From: Saccoglossus kowalevskii
Lineage: Eukaryota; Hemichordata; Enteropneusta; Harrimaniidae
Length of the DNA: 21,553 bases
Direction: 5' to 3'
Assembly (NCBI RefSeq): GCF_000003605.2
Contig: NW_003140812.1
Location: 81,002 to 102,554 of the forward strand
Within the stretch, counting starts at the first letter, position 1. Each line of letters starts with the position of its first letter. The translations under genes and the position numbers were made by a program. A model generated the notes under the pieces. That model was not told the origin of the DNA, searched no databases, and was given only the letters and a program-made list of their open reading frames with translations. Below, in pieces: positions 9,641-19,114 of the stretch.

Positions 9641-10149
9641 TTGGGTCCTACAACAGTGGCTTTCACAAAATTTAGAACCTATGAAAACTTAAAATCCTCA
9701 AATCATGACAAAAATGTCCGTTTTCATAAATCCTATTGTAATATTTTCAGGACACTTCATCTGTTGACATCAAAATATAGCATTTTCAGGATAAATGTGA
9801 TAATTTTGAACTTGTACAGTAACGCATGTCCACACTGTGATCAGTGCACATGAAGCATAATCACAACTGCCCAACAGATTAGACACCTTTCTCAATACTC
9901 CATAGTGTCAGACATATGAAAATCAATTTAATACCGATGGATTAAAATATTGCACACACATGAACAATTAATGACAATACCAACAGACAAAGTTCTCGCT
10001 TATAACCAACACTTCATTAACATTATGGATGTGGCAAAAATGAACCCATTTCTAAGACAAGCAGTTAGGCAAGTTGTTTCAGCACAATGTGTTGTTCAAA
10101 TGGCATTGCCTAGAATTGTTGAGATAAAACAAACAATAATTCAGTTATA
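9641..10149. other. Intergenic sequence with weak open frames
   Basis: A + strand frame of 66 codons (about 9950-10150) reads a plausible amphipathic sequence ending 'VEIKQTIIQL', and a possible acceptor (ccaacag) lies at its start. I recognise no family and such lengths occur by chance here. No gene is claimed. Confidence 0.4.
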
Positions 10150-10157
10150 ATAACCAT

Positions 10158-10163
10158 TATTTA
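10158..10163 (-). terminator. Possible distal polyadenylation signal for the - strand membrane-protein gene
   Basis: Plus-strand tttatt at 10158-10163 reads AATAAA on the - strand. It is about 3.5 kb downstream of the - strand stop at 13653, so using it would require a long 3' UTR. Nearer - strand AATAAA copies may exist, so this is only a candidate. Confidence 0.15.
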
Positions 10164-10288
10164 TTGAAAATAGCATGTACATACATCGATATGATATAAG
10201 CAGAGCATATCTCATTATACAATGCATAGACATTATCAAATAACAAGTTAGTTTAATTGAAATACAAATTTTACACATTATTAGTACA

Positions 10289-10642
10289 GTGAGTGGAGTG
10301 AGTAATTTAATACTGTCAGTGGTTTATATGAATACAGCCTCTAATGATGGCTGGTACATGTGCCACCAATGTCTCATTCATGATTCTGTCAAATTGGCTT
10401 TCATTACCAAACTAAACACTGCAAAATATATTGCAACTAAGCACGCAAAAGTTTGGATTAAATTACTTAAAGAATTTTTAATCTGTAAACTTTATTTTCA
10501 AAACATACAAATTCATCAGAAGTTGAATGTTTTAATGGAGTGTAGAAATCAGACTTGTGCTAAAAAGATTGCCTTCAATTGCAAAATTACTTCTAAAATA
10601 AAAACTGATTTCAAAATCCTCCCAATATTGGCAATGCAGTGA
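10289..10642 (+). CDS. Unrecognised open frame, doubtful gene
   Basis: An uninterrupted frame of 117 codons beginning at a GTG, with the first in-frame ATG at about 10328. It has several Cys and Lys residues ('MCHQC', 'CRNQTC'), and an AATAAA lies downstream near 10692. I recognise no family. In DNA this AT-rich one chance frame of such length per window is not surprising, and no convincing acceptor or promoter is seen. It could be a fragment of a terminal exon, or noise in the 3' region of the convergent - strand gene. Confidence 0.15.
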   Translation: MSGVSNLILSVVYMNTASNDGWYMCHQCLIHDSVKLAFITKLNTAKYIATKHAKVWIKLLKEFLICKLYFQNIQIHQKLNVLMECRNQTCAKKIAFNCKITSKIKTDFKILPILAMQ

Positions 10643-11465
10643 ATAATTATATAATTATAAGAAAAATGAAATGTACATATAGCATTTATGGAATAAATAT
10701 AAAATGTATTTTTTTTCTTTACTTGCGAAAAAAAATGAATGTGTTATAAAATATTCTAAAAGCCATGCCAGCATGACAGCCTGTGAACACATTTACTTCC
10801 AGTATTCAATAAATGGCACAAAAATTAAAGTATTGTAATAACTTTTTAAATTAGTATATAATAACAATGTAAGTAGGTGACAAATATAGAAGTAAAACCT
10901 TGTAACATGTAACACTGGTACATACCTCACTCCCCTCCCTTCCCTTCCCCTCTCCCATACACATTACTGACGCTACCACCAGACATACATTTGTATCCAC
11001 ACATCACACATTCAGACTTGATGACACACAAATAATTACTCGAAAACCATATATATATATATCTCACCCCGTCCCTGCACACAAATACATCTGATATATT
11101 CCTTCACATGACATATCTGACATTAGCAGTGTACCTTCAACACAACATACATGACAATCCCTTTAAGTAGGAAATCATCTTTTAACTTTCCATGAGAGGT
11201 TGCTTCTCCATATGACATTGAACTTGTGACAAAACATAGCTAGTGTATAATTGATATTTGTACAAAACCCTGACATGTACAAAATATGTACAATATTATT
11301 TTGCATAACAGTTGAATTTAAGAATGACAACACATAGTATTTTTAATTTTTCTAGTTTAGCAATGAAAAATATTCACTTTACATGTCACACATTTATTTT
11401 TTTTATATAGAAAAGCCATTTTTAAAAAAAGTTTTTTTTTTCTGAAATTAAAATGACATTACATT
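10643..11465. other. Intergenic or long 3' UTR region with simple tracts
   Basis: AT-rich DNA without recognisable genes. It contains a C/T-only stretch near 10929-10956 (ctcccctcccttcccttccc and following), an (AT)7 run near 11049-11063, and several A or T homopolymers near 11395-11445. It may be part of the 3' UTR of the - strand gene. Confidence 0.5.
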
Positions 11466-11695
11466 CAGTGACTGACTGAGTCAGTCATCACTTGACATCA
11501 CGAATGTCAAATCATTGAACATTGATTGAGTCAACCATCCTTACAAGTGTCAAATAATTTAACACTGACAGAGTTGGCCAACGTTACAGGTGTCAAATTC
11601 AACATTGACTTCAGTCAGCCATCCAAACATGTGTCAAATCATTTCACATTGACAGATTCAGCCAATTTTACCAAGTGTCAAATAATTTAACATTG
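11466..11695. repeat. Diverged 43-bp tandem repeat, about five copies
   Basis: Units begin with cattgac or similar at 11520, 11563, 11603, 11647 and 11691, giving spacings of 43, 40, 44 and 44 bp. A less complete copy precedes 11520. Each contains a gtcagcca-like block and ends with gtgtcaaataatttaa. The copies differ at many positions, so the repeat is old. gactgactgagtcagtca (11470-11487) inside the first copy is nearly self-complementary. Confidence 0.85.
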
Positions 11696-12248
11696 AATTT
11701 GAACATTTACGTTAAATCGTATGTTTTCATTTAATGTAATAAATTACTCAACACTCAATGACATTGCTATCAATGAGCAGTAGTTGTGTGGGACAAACTC
11801 AGTTTCAAGAAAACACTATTAGATGCATACAAGTGTACTGCTATGCCTGGTATGTTGAAACTACTAATTATGGTTTCATTTCCTACTTTGGAAAAAAACA
11901 TCGACAGGCTTTAAAAGGATATACAAAATAAAAAACCTGAAAGAAGTAGTAGTACCACAGAAAAATACAAGTACTTTTTTTTAATATAATATGAAATATA
12001 AAATTTTTAAAATAAAACAAACATTTGGAGATTGGGGGTACTGATCATTTTCCAAAAAGTATAAATACAAATATTTTTATGGATTTTTCATCTCTCTTGA
12101 CCTAATGTAAGCATTGACCATTGACTAACCAGTGTTGGGTCATCACATGACAAAAAATAAACAATGACTGACTAAAAATGCATGACAGACCTAATGTATG
12201 ACCCCTAAAAGTCACACATTCTGGTAATTTCTGGGGGTATTGATGGCT
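11696..12248. other. AT-rich intergenic sequence, no gene seen
   Basis: No exon, RNA gene or repeat family was recognised. Short - strand frames lack coding character. Confidence 0.5.
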
Positions 12249-12374
12249 TAATAATACAAGGATACTGCAAATTATGCAAGAAAAAAGTACAGCGGGAGTA
12301 TCGACCGACATGCAGTGGAGCTCGATGCGACTGCGTACTGTCTGAGTGCCTACTTTGCTGTATCCTTGTAATAA
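12249..12374. repeat. Small foldback (imperfect hairpin), about 126 bp
   Basis: The outer arms taataatacaaggata and tatccttgtaataa are reverse complements. Inside, agtacagcgggagtatcga pairs imperfectly with tcgatgcgactgcgtact. The inner part is richer in G and C than the surroundings. This could be a small MITE or a hairpin RNA source. No family was recognised. Confidence 0.6.
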
Positions 12375-12676
12375 CCTTATTATTATACATCTTTTCTTCC
12401 AAGGAATACATCATGGAAATGCCGAAATCCAAAACATTTCAAACAGATTTAGCGAACTTCTTTGTGTGGGGGTCCAGTCAAACCCTGGGGGGAGGCATGT
12501 TTGTTTTTTATTATTAGAGGGCGTTTACGCGCTTAATCATTCCATATTTGGAATTCACGTTTTCTAATATGGTAGGATGAAAATACCCAGTGCAATACGG
12601 CATGCTGTAACTTATGACGTTACGATGACAGATGTATAATAATGTATATTTTATCTTGATTATTTCACTATTTCAG

Positions 12677-12865
12677 AACTTCAATGACAAATGCTTGCAT
12701 TTTGGGAGGAACTGTGAGAGAAATTTTCATTTGCATTCATTTGTGAGTTTGTACTCCAAGAAATTACCAGGAAGTGAGACCTTAGGGTCACTTATTGAGC
12801 ATCTCATCAATCATTGCTCACTTCTTATGACATGTGATGATTCTACTCAAGTACATGTAGTTTAG
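12677..12865 (+). CDS. Possible terminal exon, unrecognised
   Basis: An AG acceptor preceded by ttcactatttcag opens a frame of 62 codons ending in TAG at 12863-12865. The peptide contains 'CLHFGRNCERNFHLHSF' and 'GSLIEHLINHCSLL', which read more protein-like than most frames here, and GC content rises locally. No partner exon, start codon or family could be identified, and it lies on the strand opposite to the nearby membrane-protein gene. It may be noise. Confidence 0.18.
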   Translation, partial: NFNDKCLHFGRNCERNFHLHSFVSLYSKKLPGSETLGSLIEHLINHCSLLMTCDDSTQVHVV

Positions 12866-13652
12866 TGAAAATGAGTATAACCAGCATTTAGAAATCACTG
12901 TATACACTGTATATAATCACTTGAATACCAGTGTCACTAAAAACATAGGTTGTATAGCATTAACTTACCGGTAGTTAAGTATTGTCAATATCAATTGTTT
13001 TACAACTTAACATGTATATGTTGTTAGCTCTATTCAAATCATTTAGTATATACATTGTCGTCACAGGAGGGAGAATATAAGAGAAAACAAGGTTTTCTAC
13101 AAATTTGCAATTATCAACTTGTATGAAGCCTTGCACTAGTCTCTCCTCAACATATTCTTCACAATTTTTTCATGATCATGGGTGAAAATAAGTTGCTATG
13201 CTTACCATTTACTATCTCAGAAAGGCATAATAAATATTGTTATATACCATTTATTATTGGATTTACAATGTTTGTGCTTCAAATTGAAAATTACAATTTT
13301 GATGCTCAAAAATAGGTACCGGTAATATTAAATGATTCAGTATATAACAAATGTAATTTTTGATTTATATTATATTTTTAAGCTTTAGATTTTTTGTCTG
13401 TTTGTTCAGAATTGTTTTCTAGACCATTCAGCTCCTTCATATAAATATCTATACACTTCTACTGAAGGCGTGAATATTTGGATGGTCAGTGTTCTTTTTG
13501 CCAAGGGTGCAAATGCATATTTTTTACTACATTCCCCTTGCATGGTAAGTGTAATACTCTCATTATCTAACAAAATGCTACAATGTTAATATGTCTTTCA
13601 ATGGAAAGATAATGATAATATATTTAAGTAATGACTCATTTTAATGAATGTG
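12866..13652 (-). other. Probable 3' UTR / downstream region of the membrane-protein gene
   Basis: AT-rich DNA immediately after the - strand stop codon. No other gene is seen. It should contain at least the proximal 3' UTR of the - strand gene. Confidence 0.4.
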
Positions 13653-14184
13653 CTAGCATACCGTCTGATTTGGATTGTGTCTTTTAAAATTTGGCCTTGG
13701 TGGAGCTCGTCTGGCCGGAACATTTGCTCTAAGAGGTAGACTAGTTGGTCTTGGAGGAGTGTTTCTCTCAAGGGAGCCGGACGGTGAGGTTCCATGGCCT
13801 ACTCCAGGAGTGATATTAGGTTTGGGTGGCGGTAATGGTTTCTGTTTTCCTATGTGTGTGTTAACAACAGGAGGTGCAGCTGGTCTTAGTGGTGGTGCCG
13901 CAGGTCGCGGAGGTACTGTCTTATTTTGATCTTCATTCAGACTAATTTCTATGAAATTGTCCGATGGCTTCCTTTCTGATGAAGTACGTTCTAAAGATTT
14001 TCTGTCAAAACTGCCAGTATATGGAACTCTATGGATAGGTCGATTTTGATTTTTCACCACAGGTTTGGTTTTAGGAACCTGTATTTTCTGAGAGTCAGGA
14101 TGTAATGATGCACTTGTTAATTTATGAGTTTTCAACATTTGTGGAACAGGTTTCACTTCTGTACAAGATTCAGCGGATGTTGCC
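13653..14184 (-). CDS. Single-pass membrane protein, terminal exon: proline-rich cytoplasmic tail
   Basis: Terminal exon after acceptor tttctttgcag. It opens with one base that completes an ACG codon with the previous exon, then gives 176 residues and a TAG stop. The tail is basic and proline-rich. Residues 1-60 are Lys/Ser/Pro-rich. Residues 59-74 (SFDRKSLERTSSERKP) hold several RxxS-type phosphosite candidates. Residues 90-106 (VPPRPAAPPLRPAAPPV), 116-125 (PLPPPKPNIT), 142-152 (TPPRPTSLPLR) and 158-164 (RRAPPRP) are PxxP SH3-ligand motifs. Known membrane proteins with such tails include ADAM/meltrin proteases. That identity is only a suggestion. The longer frame extending upstream of 14184 is intron read-through. 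Confidence 0.82.
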
Positions 14185-14281
14185 CTGCAAAGAAATAAAT
14201 AATACTCTATGTACAAATGTAATATCAAAATGCTGTTTAACAAGTAGTCCATAAAACCACAGAAAAAATTTGTTTATTATA

Positions 14282-14489
14282 CTGTGGAATACTTTATTTT
14301 CGCTGGAATTAATTTTCGCTGAAAAGGCTTTTGAGGCGTTTTGTATGGAATTTATTTTCACTGATTTCTGATGAGTTTAATGTGAAATATAGGAAAAAAA
14401 GTATATTCGCTGGGTTTTATTTTCACGCAATCATACCTTCAGCGAAAATAGCGAAAATAAATTTCAAGCAAAAATAAAGTATTCTACAG
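14282..14489 (+). mobile_element. Palindromic MITE with TA target-site duplication
   Basis: The terminal inverted repeats are ctgtggaatactttatttt at the left and aaaataaagtattctacag at the right, with one mismatch. Both sides are flanked by TA (14280-14281 and 14490-14491), the duplication typical of Tc1/mariner-class elements. The interior repeats the words ttttcgctg and cagcgaaaat in both orientations, so much of it is self-complementary. It is 208 bp with no coding capacity. A diverged copy in opposite orientation lies at 8047-8236. Confidence 0.9.
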
Positions 14490-14871
14490 TATTATTTATT
14501 TAACATCCCTGTAATTTTCATTGGCGCATCAAAGTACCAGGGTACTGTCTTAAAACATAAATTGGCGAAGTTTTTTTAAAAGTTTTGAGCAGCAAATTTG
14601 AGATTTCTATTTGCCACAACATTGATGCATGTACTTTGATGTATCAATGAGTATTAAATAGATACTATAGGGCCCCTATTAATGATATAATGACTTTTTC
14701 GACAGATCAAAAGTTTTCAAAAATTAGTTTTGATACTGCTATGTACTTGTATGGTAATAATGCAACTTTTAAATTTTTTTTAACACTAATAGGACAATTT
14801 CTCTGGTAAGTATGACGATGAATATGATGTCAAACAAGTTTGTTAAAAAGCACAAAAGATTTGAATATCAC

Positions 14872-15979
14872 TGAGATAGCTCCGTTGTTAACAATGCACA
14901 TTTCAATTAAAGAATTGAAGATATCATTAGACAAGCAGCCTCTCGGCTGAGATAGCTCCGCTGTTAGCAATTAACATTTCAATTAAAGAACAGAAGATAC
15001 CATTAGAAAATGAACAATATGCATAGTATCAATGCAATGGGACTTGCTGTTTTCAACAAGAATTCAAAAATATCATTTTTCACCATAAATGATTGTGATT
15101 TTAACAAGAAGTTTAAAATATCACTTTTTACCAAAAATGACAAAAATATTCATCAAAATTAGAAAATTCCAGATATCATCATGAAATGAACAAATTTGAG
15201 AGTGGTCCACATGTAGTATCTATATATGTAATATCAAAGCAATTGGACTTGTGGTTTTTAACAAGAAGTCGAAAATATCACTTTTTACCAAAAATGACAA
15301 AAATATTCACTAAAACTAGAGAATTAAAGATATCATTACAAAATGAACAAATATGAGACAGGTCTACATGTAGTACATATATATGTAGTATCAAAGCAAT
15401 TGGATGTGTGGTTTTTAACAAGAAGTTGAAAATATAACTTTTTACCAAAAATGACAAAAATATTCACCAAAATTAGAGAATTGAAGATATCATTACAAAA
15501 GGAACAAATCTGAGAGAGATCCACATGTAGTACCTATATATGTAATATCAAAGCAATTGGACTTGCGGTTTTTAACAAGAAGTTGAAAATATCACTTTTT
15601 ACCAAAAATGACAAAAATATTCACCAAAATTAGAGAATTGAAGATATCATTACAAAAGGAACAAATCTGAGAGAGATCCACATGTAGTACCTATATATGT
15701 AATATCAAAGCAATTGGACTTGCAGTTTTTAACAAGAAGTCGTAAATATCACTTTTTACCAAAAATGACAAAAATATTCACCAAAATTAGAATTGAAGAT
15801 ATGATCATGAAATGAACAAATCTGAGAGAAGTCTACCCAAGGTACATATACACCAAATATCAAAGCATTCAGGCTTGTAGTTTTCAAGAAGAAGTCGAAA
15901 AAGTAAAACATTGACACGGACGACGACGGACAATCACTCATATGATAAGCTCCACTCGACAAAGTCGACAGCGGAGCTA
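14872..15979 (+). mobile_element. Pearl-like / Helitron-like element, copy B, with tandem 157-bp core
   Basis: The main copy runs from acaagcagcctctcggctga (14931) and gatagctccgctgttagc to the hairpin end ctccactcgac-aaa-gtcgacagcggagct at 15949-15978. A second, partial copy of the start region (gatagctccgttgttaacaa) precedes it at 14872-14930. Core landmarks aacaagaag recur at 15103, 15260, 15417, 15574 and 15731, an exact 157-bp period, with a further diverged unit near 15884. Just before the hairpin is acggacgacgacggac, an ACGG-type tract like that described for bivalve pearl elements. Orientation is opposite to copy A. No protein is encoded. Confidence 0.82.
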
Positions 15980-16277
15980 AAAATGAACAAATCTGAGAGA
16001 GGTCTAACTCAGGTATGTAATATATCAAAGCAATCGGATTTGCCGTTTTCAACAAGTCGAAAATATAACTTTTTACCAAAAATGACAAAAATATTTATCA
16101 AAATTAGAGAATTAAAAATATCACGAAATGAACAAATCTAAGAGAGGTCTACCCAAGGTACATTTACACCAAGTATTAAAAGCAAACAGGCTTGTACTTT
16201 TCGAGAAGTGAAAAAATAAAAAGTTGACATGGATGCCAGACAGTCACTCATATGATAAACTCCGACAGCGGAGCTAA
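15980..16277 (+). mobile_element. Pearl-like element, copy C: one core unit plus terminal hairpin
   Basis: It follows copy B directly. It has one core unit (aatgaacaaatctgagagag, ttttaccaaaaatgaca), a decayed tract (gacatggatgccagac) and a shortened hairpin end (actccgacagcggagct, lacking part of the left arm). It reads as a tandem or nested second 3' end of the same element, from end-slippage or insertion next to copy B. Confidence 0.75.
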
Positions 16278-16426
16278 AAATCATTAATATATATTTGATA
16301 AATATGAATGGTATGCAGCCATATATACAATGGTTGAATCTCGACCAAAACCAATAAAAAAATGCCAGATATAAGAATATTTGTGTGTTTAGTTTGGTGA
16401 GTGCAATAAAATATAATATGACTTAC

Positions 16427-16562
16427 GTATATTGCCTAGCATGCCACCATGCTTTGATCTGACTACGTCTATACAGCATACATATAATAATCACCAGTAA
16501 AGCAGGTATAACAAGTAAGCACATGACAAAGATAACAGTCATAGTGCCATGTGTGCTGAGAT
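16427..16562 (-). CDS. Single-pass membrane protein, transmembrane exon
   Basis: Exon of 136 bp on the - strand with acceptor tgtttcag and donor gtaagt. It starts with two bases (AT) completing a GAT codon, then 44 codons, then two bases that join the tail exon in phase. The peptide begins LSTHGTM and continues as a hydrophobic helix of about 22 residues (VIFVMCLLVIPALLVIIICM), followed by the positively charged stop-transfer LYRRSQIKAWWHARQY. Basic residues on the tail side predict a cytoplasmic C-terminus (type I topology). The shape (proline in the helix, then basic residues and Trp) is like that of ADAM9-type proteases, a weak similarity judged by eye. Confidence 0.85.
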
Positions 16563-16725
16563 CTGAAACATAAATACACACATAGATGTAATACAAACAG
16601 ATGATGACATCAGTTTACTTGCAAATAATTAGTAGTGCATATGTGCATAAATTAGGTAGCAATCTCTAAACCTTGATATCAGTTCTATGCTTAAGCTTTT
16701 CACCACCAAGTCCCTCTTTTCATAG

Positions 16726-16894
16726 TTCATTTATAGTCTGTACTTTCCTTCAGAAGATTGGGACAAAAATAGCTAAATTTTCGAGTAAAAACTGAAAATT
16801 GACTCAAATTTTGTCTGTTGGCTCCAAAATTAGAATATATTTCCAGAAATATTGGAAAAATTTGGGCTAGAAAGTTTGGTTGTGAAAAGGTTAA
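16726..16894 (-). repeat. Dispersed repeat, copy 2 (partner at 3286-3484)
   Basis: On the - strand it reads ttaaccttttcacaacc ... gagtcaattttcagttttta ... cagactataaatgaact, aligning with copy 1 except for an indel of about 25 bp. It lies in the intron between the transmembrane and stalk exons. Confidence 0.85.
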
Positions 16895-17123
16895 TACTGT
16901 ATTGTCTATCATTGAATTTTTGTATAAAAAAAACAGCAAAACATTTTAATTTAAATAGTTCTTTGTAGACACAGCTTCATAAAATGTAAAGATTTTTGAA
17001 GACATAACAAAAAACAAAAATTCTCAGTGTAGTCTTTATCTGGTATTAATGATCTGTAGGCACACAATTATTTATCCTGATTCAGCAGTGTAAAAAATAT
17101 CATTGTGAAGACTTTTTGCATTA

Positions 17124-18574
17124 AGGTAGAAGCCTACTCATAATTTTTGCAAAAGTTGGCCAAACTGCATGACAATAAACATTTATTTATTTATTATGTA
17201 AAAAATCATGGAGCTATTGTCTCATGGCGCCATGAAATAGCATTCTTTAGTGTGTTAAATAATATTATATGTGCATAATATCTCTGTCATTAGCAGATTC
17301 AGACCCCCAGAAAATATTTACGCACCACACTACAAGCAGTTACTACCTACGATGAAATATGCATTTTTACACACAATAAAAAATTGAAATTGAATAAAAA
17401 CGGCAGTCTGAATGAAACAGTGAAAGAACATTTGAATTTTCTATGGAGAATACAATAGAATGTAAATGCAATGCCAAAAAACACCCCCACACCATGACGC
17501 TTCCAACATCAAATTTGTTCAAAGGTTTCATAGACTCCAACTCTTCACCTCATCTCTGACATACAAATAATTTTCCATGGCAACGAAACAATGTAAACTT
17601 TGATTCATCCGACCAGATAACTTGGGTCCACTGCGCCGGAGTCCAGTCGATGTGTTGTCTTGCATATTGCAACTGCGCTGCGCTAAGATGTGTCTAGGAT
17701 GTAGTTATGTTTTCTTTTGGGCAACATAGCCTTGAAGATTACCATCCTTATATAGTCTTGATTTTATTGTGCTCAAAGTCAATCTTTTCCCAGTGAGTTT
17801 GAAATTAAAATTTGTATGCAAATCGCGGGCGGTGTGAAACCGATTAGCTAAACTAGACCAGATGAGTAGCTGGACTTCGCGTTTCGTTGTACGCTTTGGT
17901 TGATCTGATCGGCAACAATTGCCCATACTACCTCACAGACGAAATTTCTGCAGGTTGAAACATATGGAGCCTTCAGAAATTTCCAGTCTTCTTGCCATTT
18001 CTCTTTTAGAAACTCCCTCTATGTTCAGTGCTTCAATGTTCCCATTGGTAATTACAACAATTCTCTAACTTTCAGCATGATTCAAAGTTTGTAAATAAAA
18101 ATTACGAATCAGATACTATGACCTCAATAGGAACATTCATGAACTACAACTGACAGGTAGTTTTTTGAAATAATTCCAGCCTCCCAATTTGCACAAAATG
18201 TTAATGACATGCAAATGATATGCAAACGAGCGCGCACCCATGGAGTTAACCATGGGATTATCGGTTACTGAAAAATGTCTACATACAAACTAAACACATT
18301 TCAACTATTTTATTTTGAGTAAAATGCACTAGTTGATCTTAAATTTGATATATTTCATATGACAGGTGTGTAAATACTTTCGTAAATATTGTAAATAATA
18401 CCGACAAAATGGTCACTATCCACTAAAATACAACCATCATTTTCTCAACAAATATCGCTGGTTACCCCTAACTTTTTTATGTTAATATTCTCATATTGCT
18501 CTGTTGTATAATTTATCACAAAAAGAATAAATTTTGGGTATTTTCATCTACCGGGTATGAGTAGGCTTCTACCA
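17124..18574 (-). mobile_element. Tc1/mariner-superfamily DNA transposon, inactive
   Basis: The terminal inverted repeats ggtagaagcctactcata (17125-17142) and tatgagtaggcttctacc (18556-18573) match perfectly over 18 bp. TA dinucleotides flank the element at 17122-17123 and 18575-18576, as expected for TA-targeting elements. The interior (1.45 kb) carries a broken transposase gene on the - strand. A perfect 14-bp palindrome tcatggcgccatga lies within a stem gctatt...aatagc at 17213-17241, near one end. It is inserted in an intron of the membrane-protein gene, in the same orientation as that gene. Confidence 0.88.
17450..18060 (-). pseudogene. Tc1-like transposase pseudogene
   Basis: On the - strand the order of Tc1 transposase features is recognisable. 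First comes a first helix-turn-helix ('VSKREMARRLEISEGSI'). Next is the second DNA-binding half ('WSSLANRFHTARDLH', then 'LTLSTIKSRLYKDG'). The start of the catalytic domain follows, with 'VIWSDESKFTLF' (its Asp is the first of the DDE triad in this family) and 'DVGSVMVWGCF'. The reading frame is broken by a TGA after 'LQKFRL', a TAA after 'AQKKT', a frameshift just past it, and a TGA after 'VCQR'. The region for the second Asp and the Glu is missing. The gene cannot encode an active enzyme. Confidence 0.9.
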
Positions 18575-18945
18575 TAAGTTGACACCAGATAATACTTTTT
18601 TGCAAACTGCTTGACCTAGGTTGTACAACTACAATTTGTCGAACAAGTCTATTCAAAGTCAGAATATGCTAAAGGTGCTAATATAATTAGATATTAGTGT
18701 CAATGCTCAAAATAAGTCATATATTAATGGTTCATTAATAAATGCAACTTTCGGTTTACATGTTGTATTAGAGCAATACAGCAACTGAAACAACAGGTAG
18801 ACAAAGTTTGACAAGAAATATGATTGAATTTCAAACTTAGGTATGGTATTCATTTCATAAATGGCTTTGTCATGTTTGCAGTGAGATTTCCTTGTCTGGC
18901 TACCCATATTACCAACCTATATAAATTACATGTACAGACAATTTG

Positions 18946-18968
18946 CCCCACCCCCCACCCCACCCCCC
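18946..18968 (-). other. G-rich tract on - strand, candidate G-quadruplex
   Basis: The + strand has four C runs of 4, 6, 4 and 6 separated by single A bases (ccccaccccccacccc and following). On the - strand this gives four G runs with one-base loops, meeting the usual quadruplex pattern. The - strand is the sense strand of the membrane-protein gene, so the intron RNA would also carry it. Confidence 0.75.
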
Positions 18969-19114
18969 AAATTATATCACTGCAGTAGTGCTGTACTTGA
19001 CTGTTCTAAAAACAACACATGACATCATATAATATCACGATGTCAAAAACTGAATACTGTTGTAAATGTTAATAAAATATTAGCATACATAACAATTAAT
19101 GTTAGTACACACTA

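Larger units (their letters stand above)
14185..16426 (-). other. Intron of the membrane-protein gene, packed with transposable elements
   Basis: Intron between the transmembrane exon (donor gtaagt, - strand, ending at 16427) and the tail exon (acceptor at 14185-14186). It contains a 208-bp MITE and a pearl-like element cluster of about 1.4 kb. Between 14490 and 14870 no gene or repeat family is seen. Confidence 0.75.

Noticed and set aside
10289-10642. A confident new gene of 117 codons
   Set aside because: A frame of this length is expected roughly by chance in a window of this size and base composition, and no splice, promoter or family evidence supports it. It is kept only as a low-confidence entry.
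13675-13929. Plus-strand Gly-rich open frame
   Set aside because: It is the complement of the proline-rich tail exon. Proline codons read backwards give glycine codons.
15336-16141. Open frames on both strands within the pearl-like repeats
   Set aside because: They follow the 157-bp repeat units, lie on both strands and contain no known motif. The element is noncoding.
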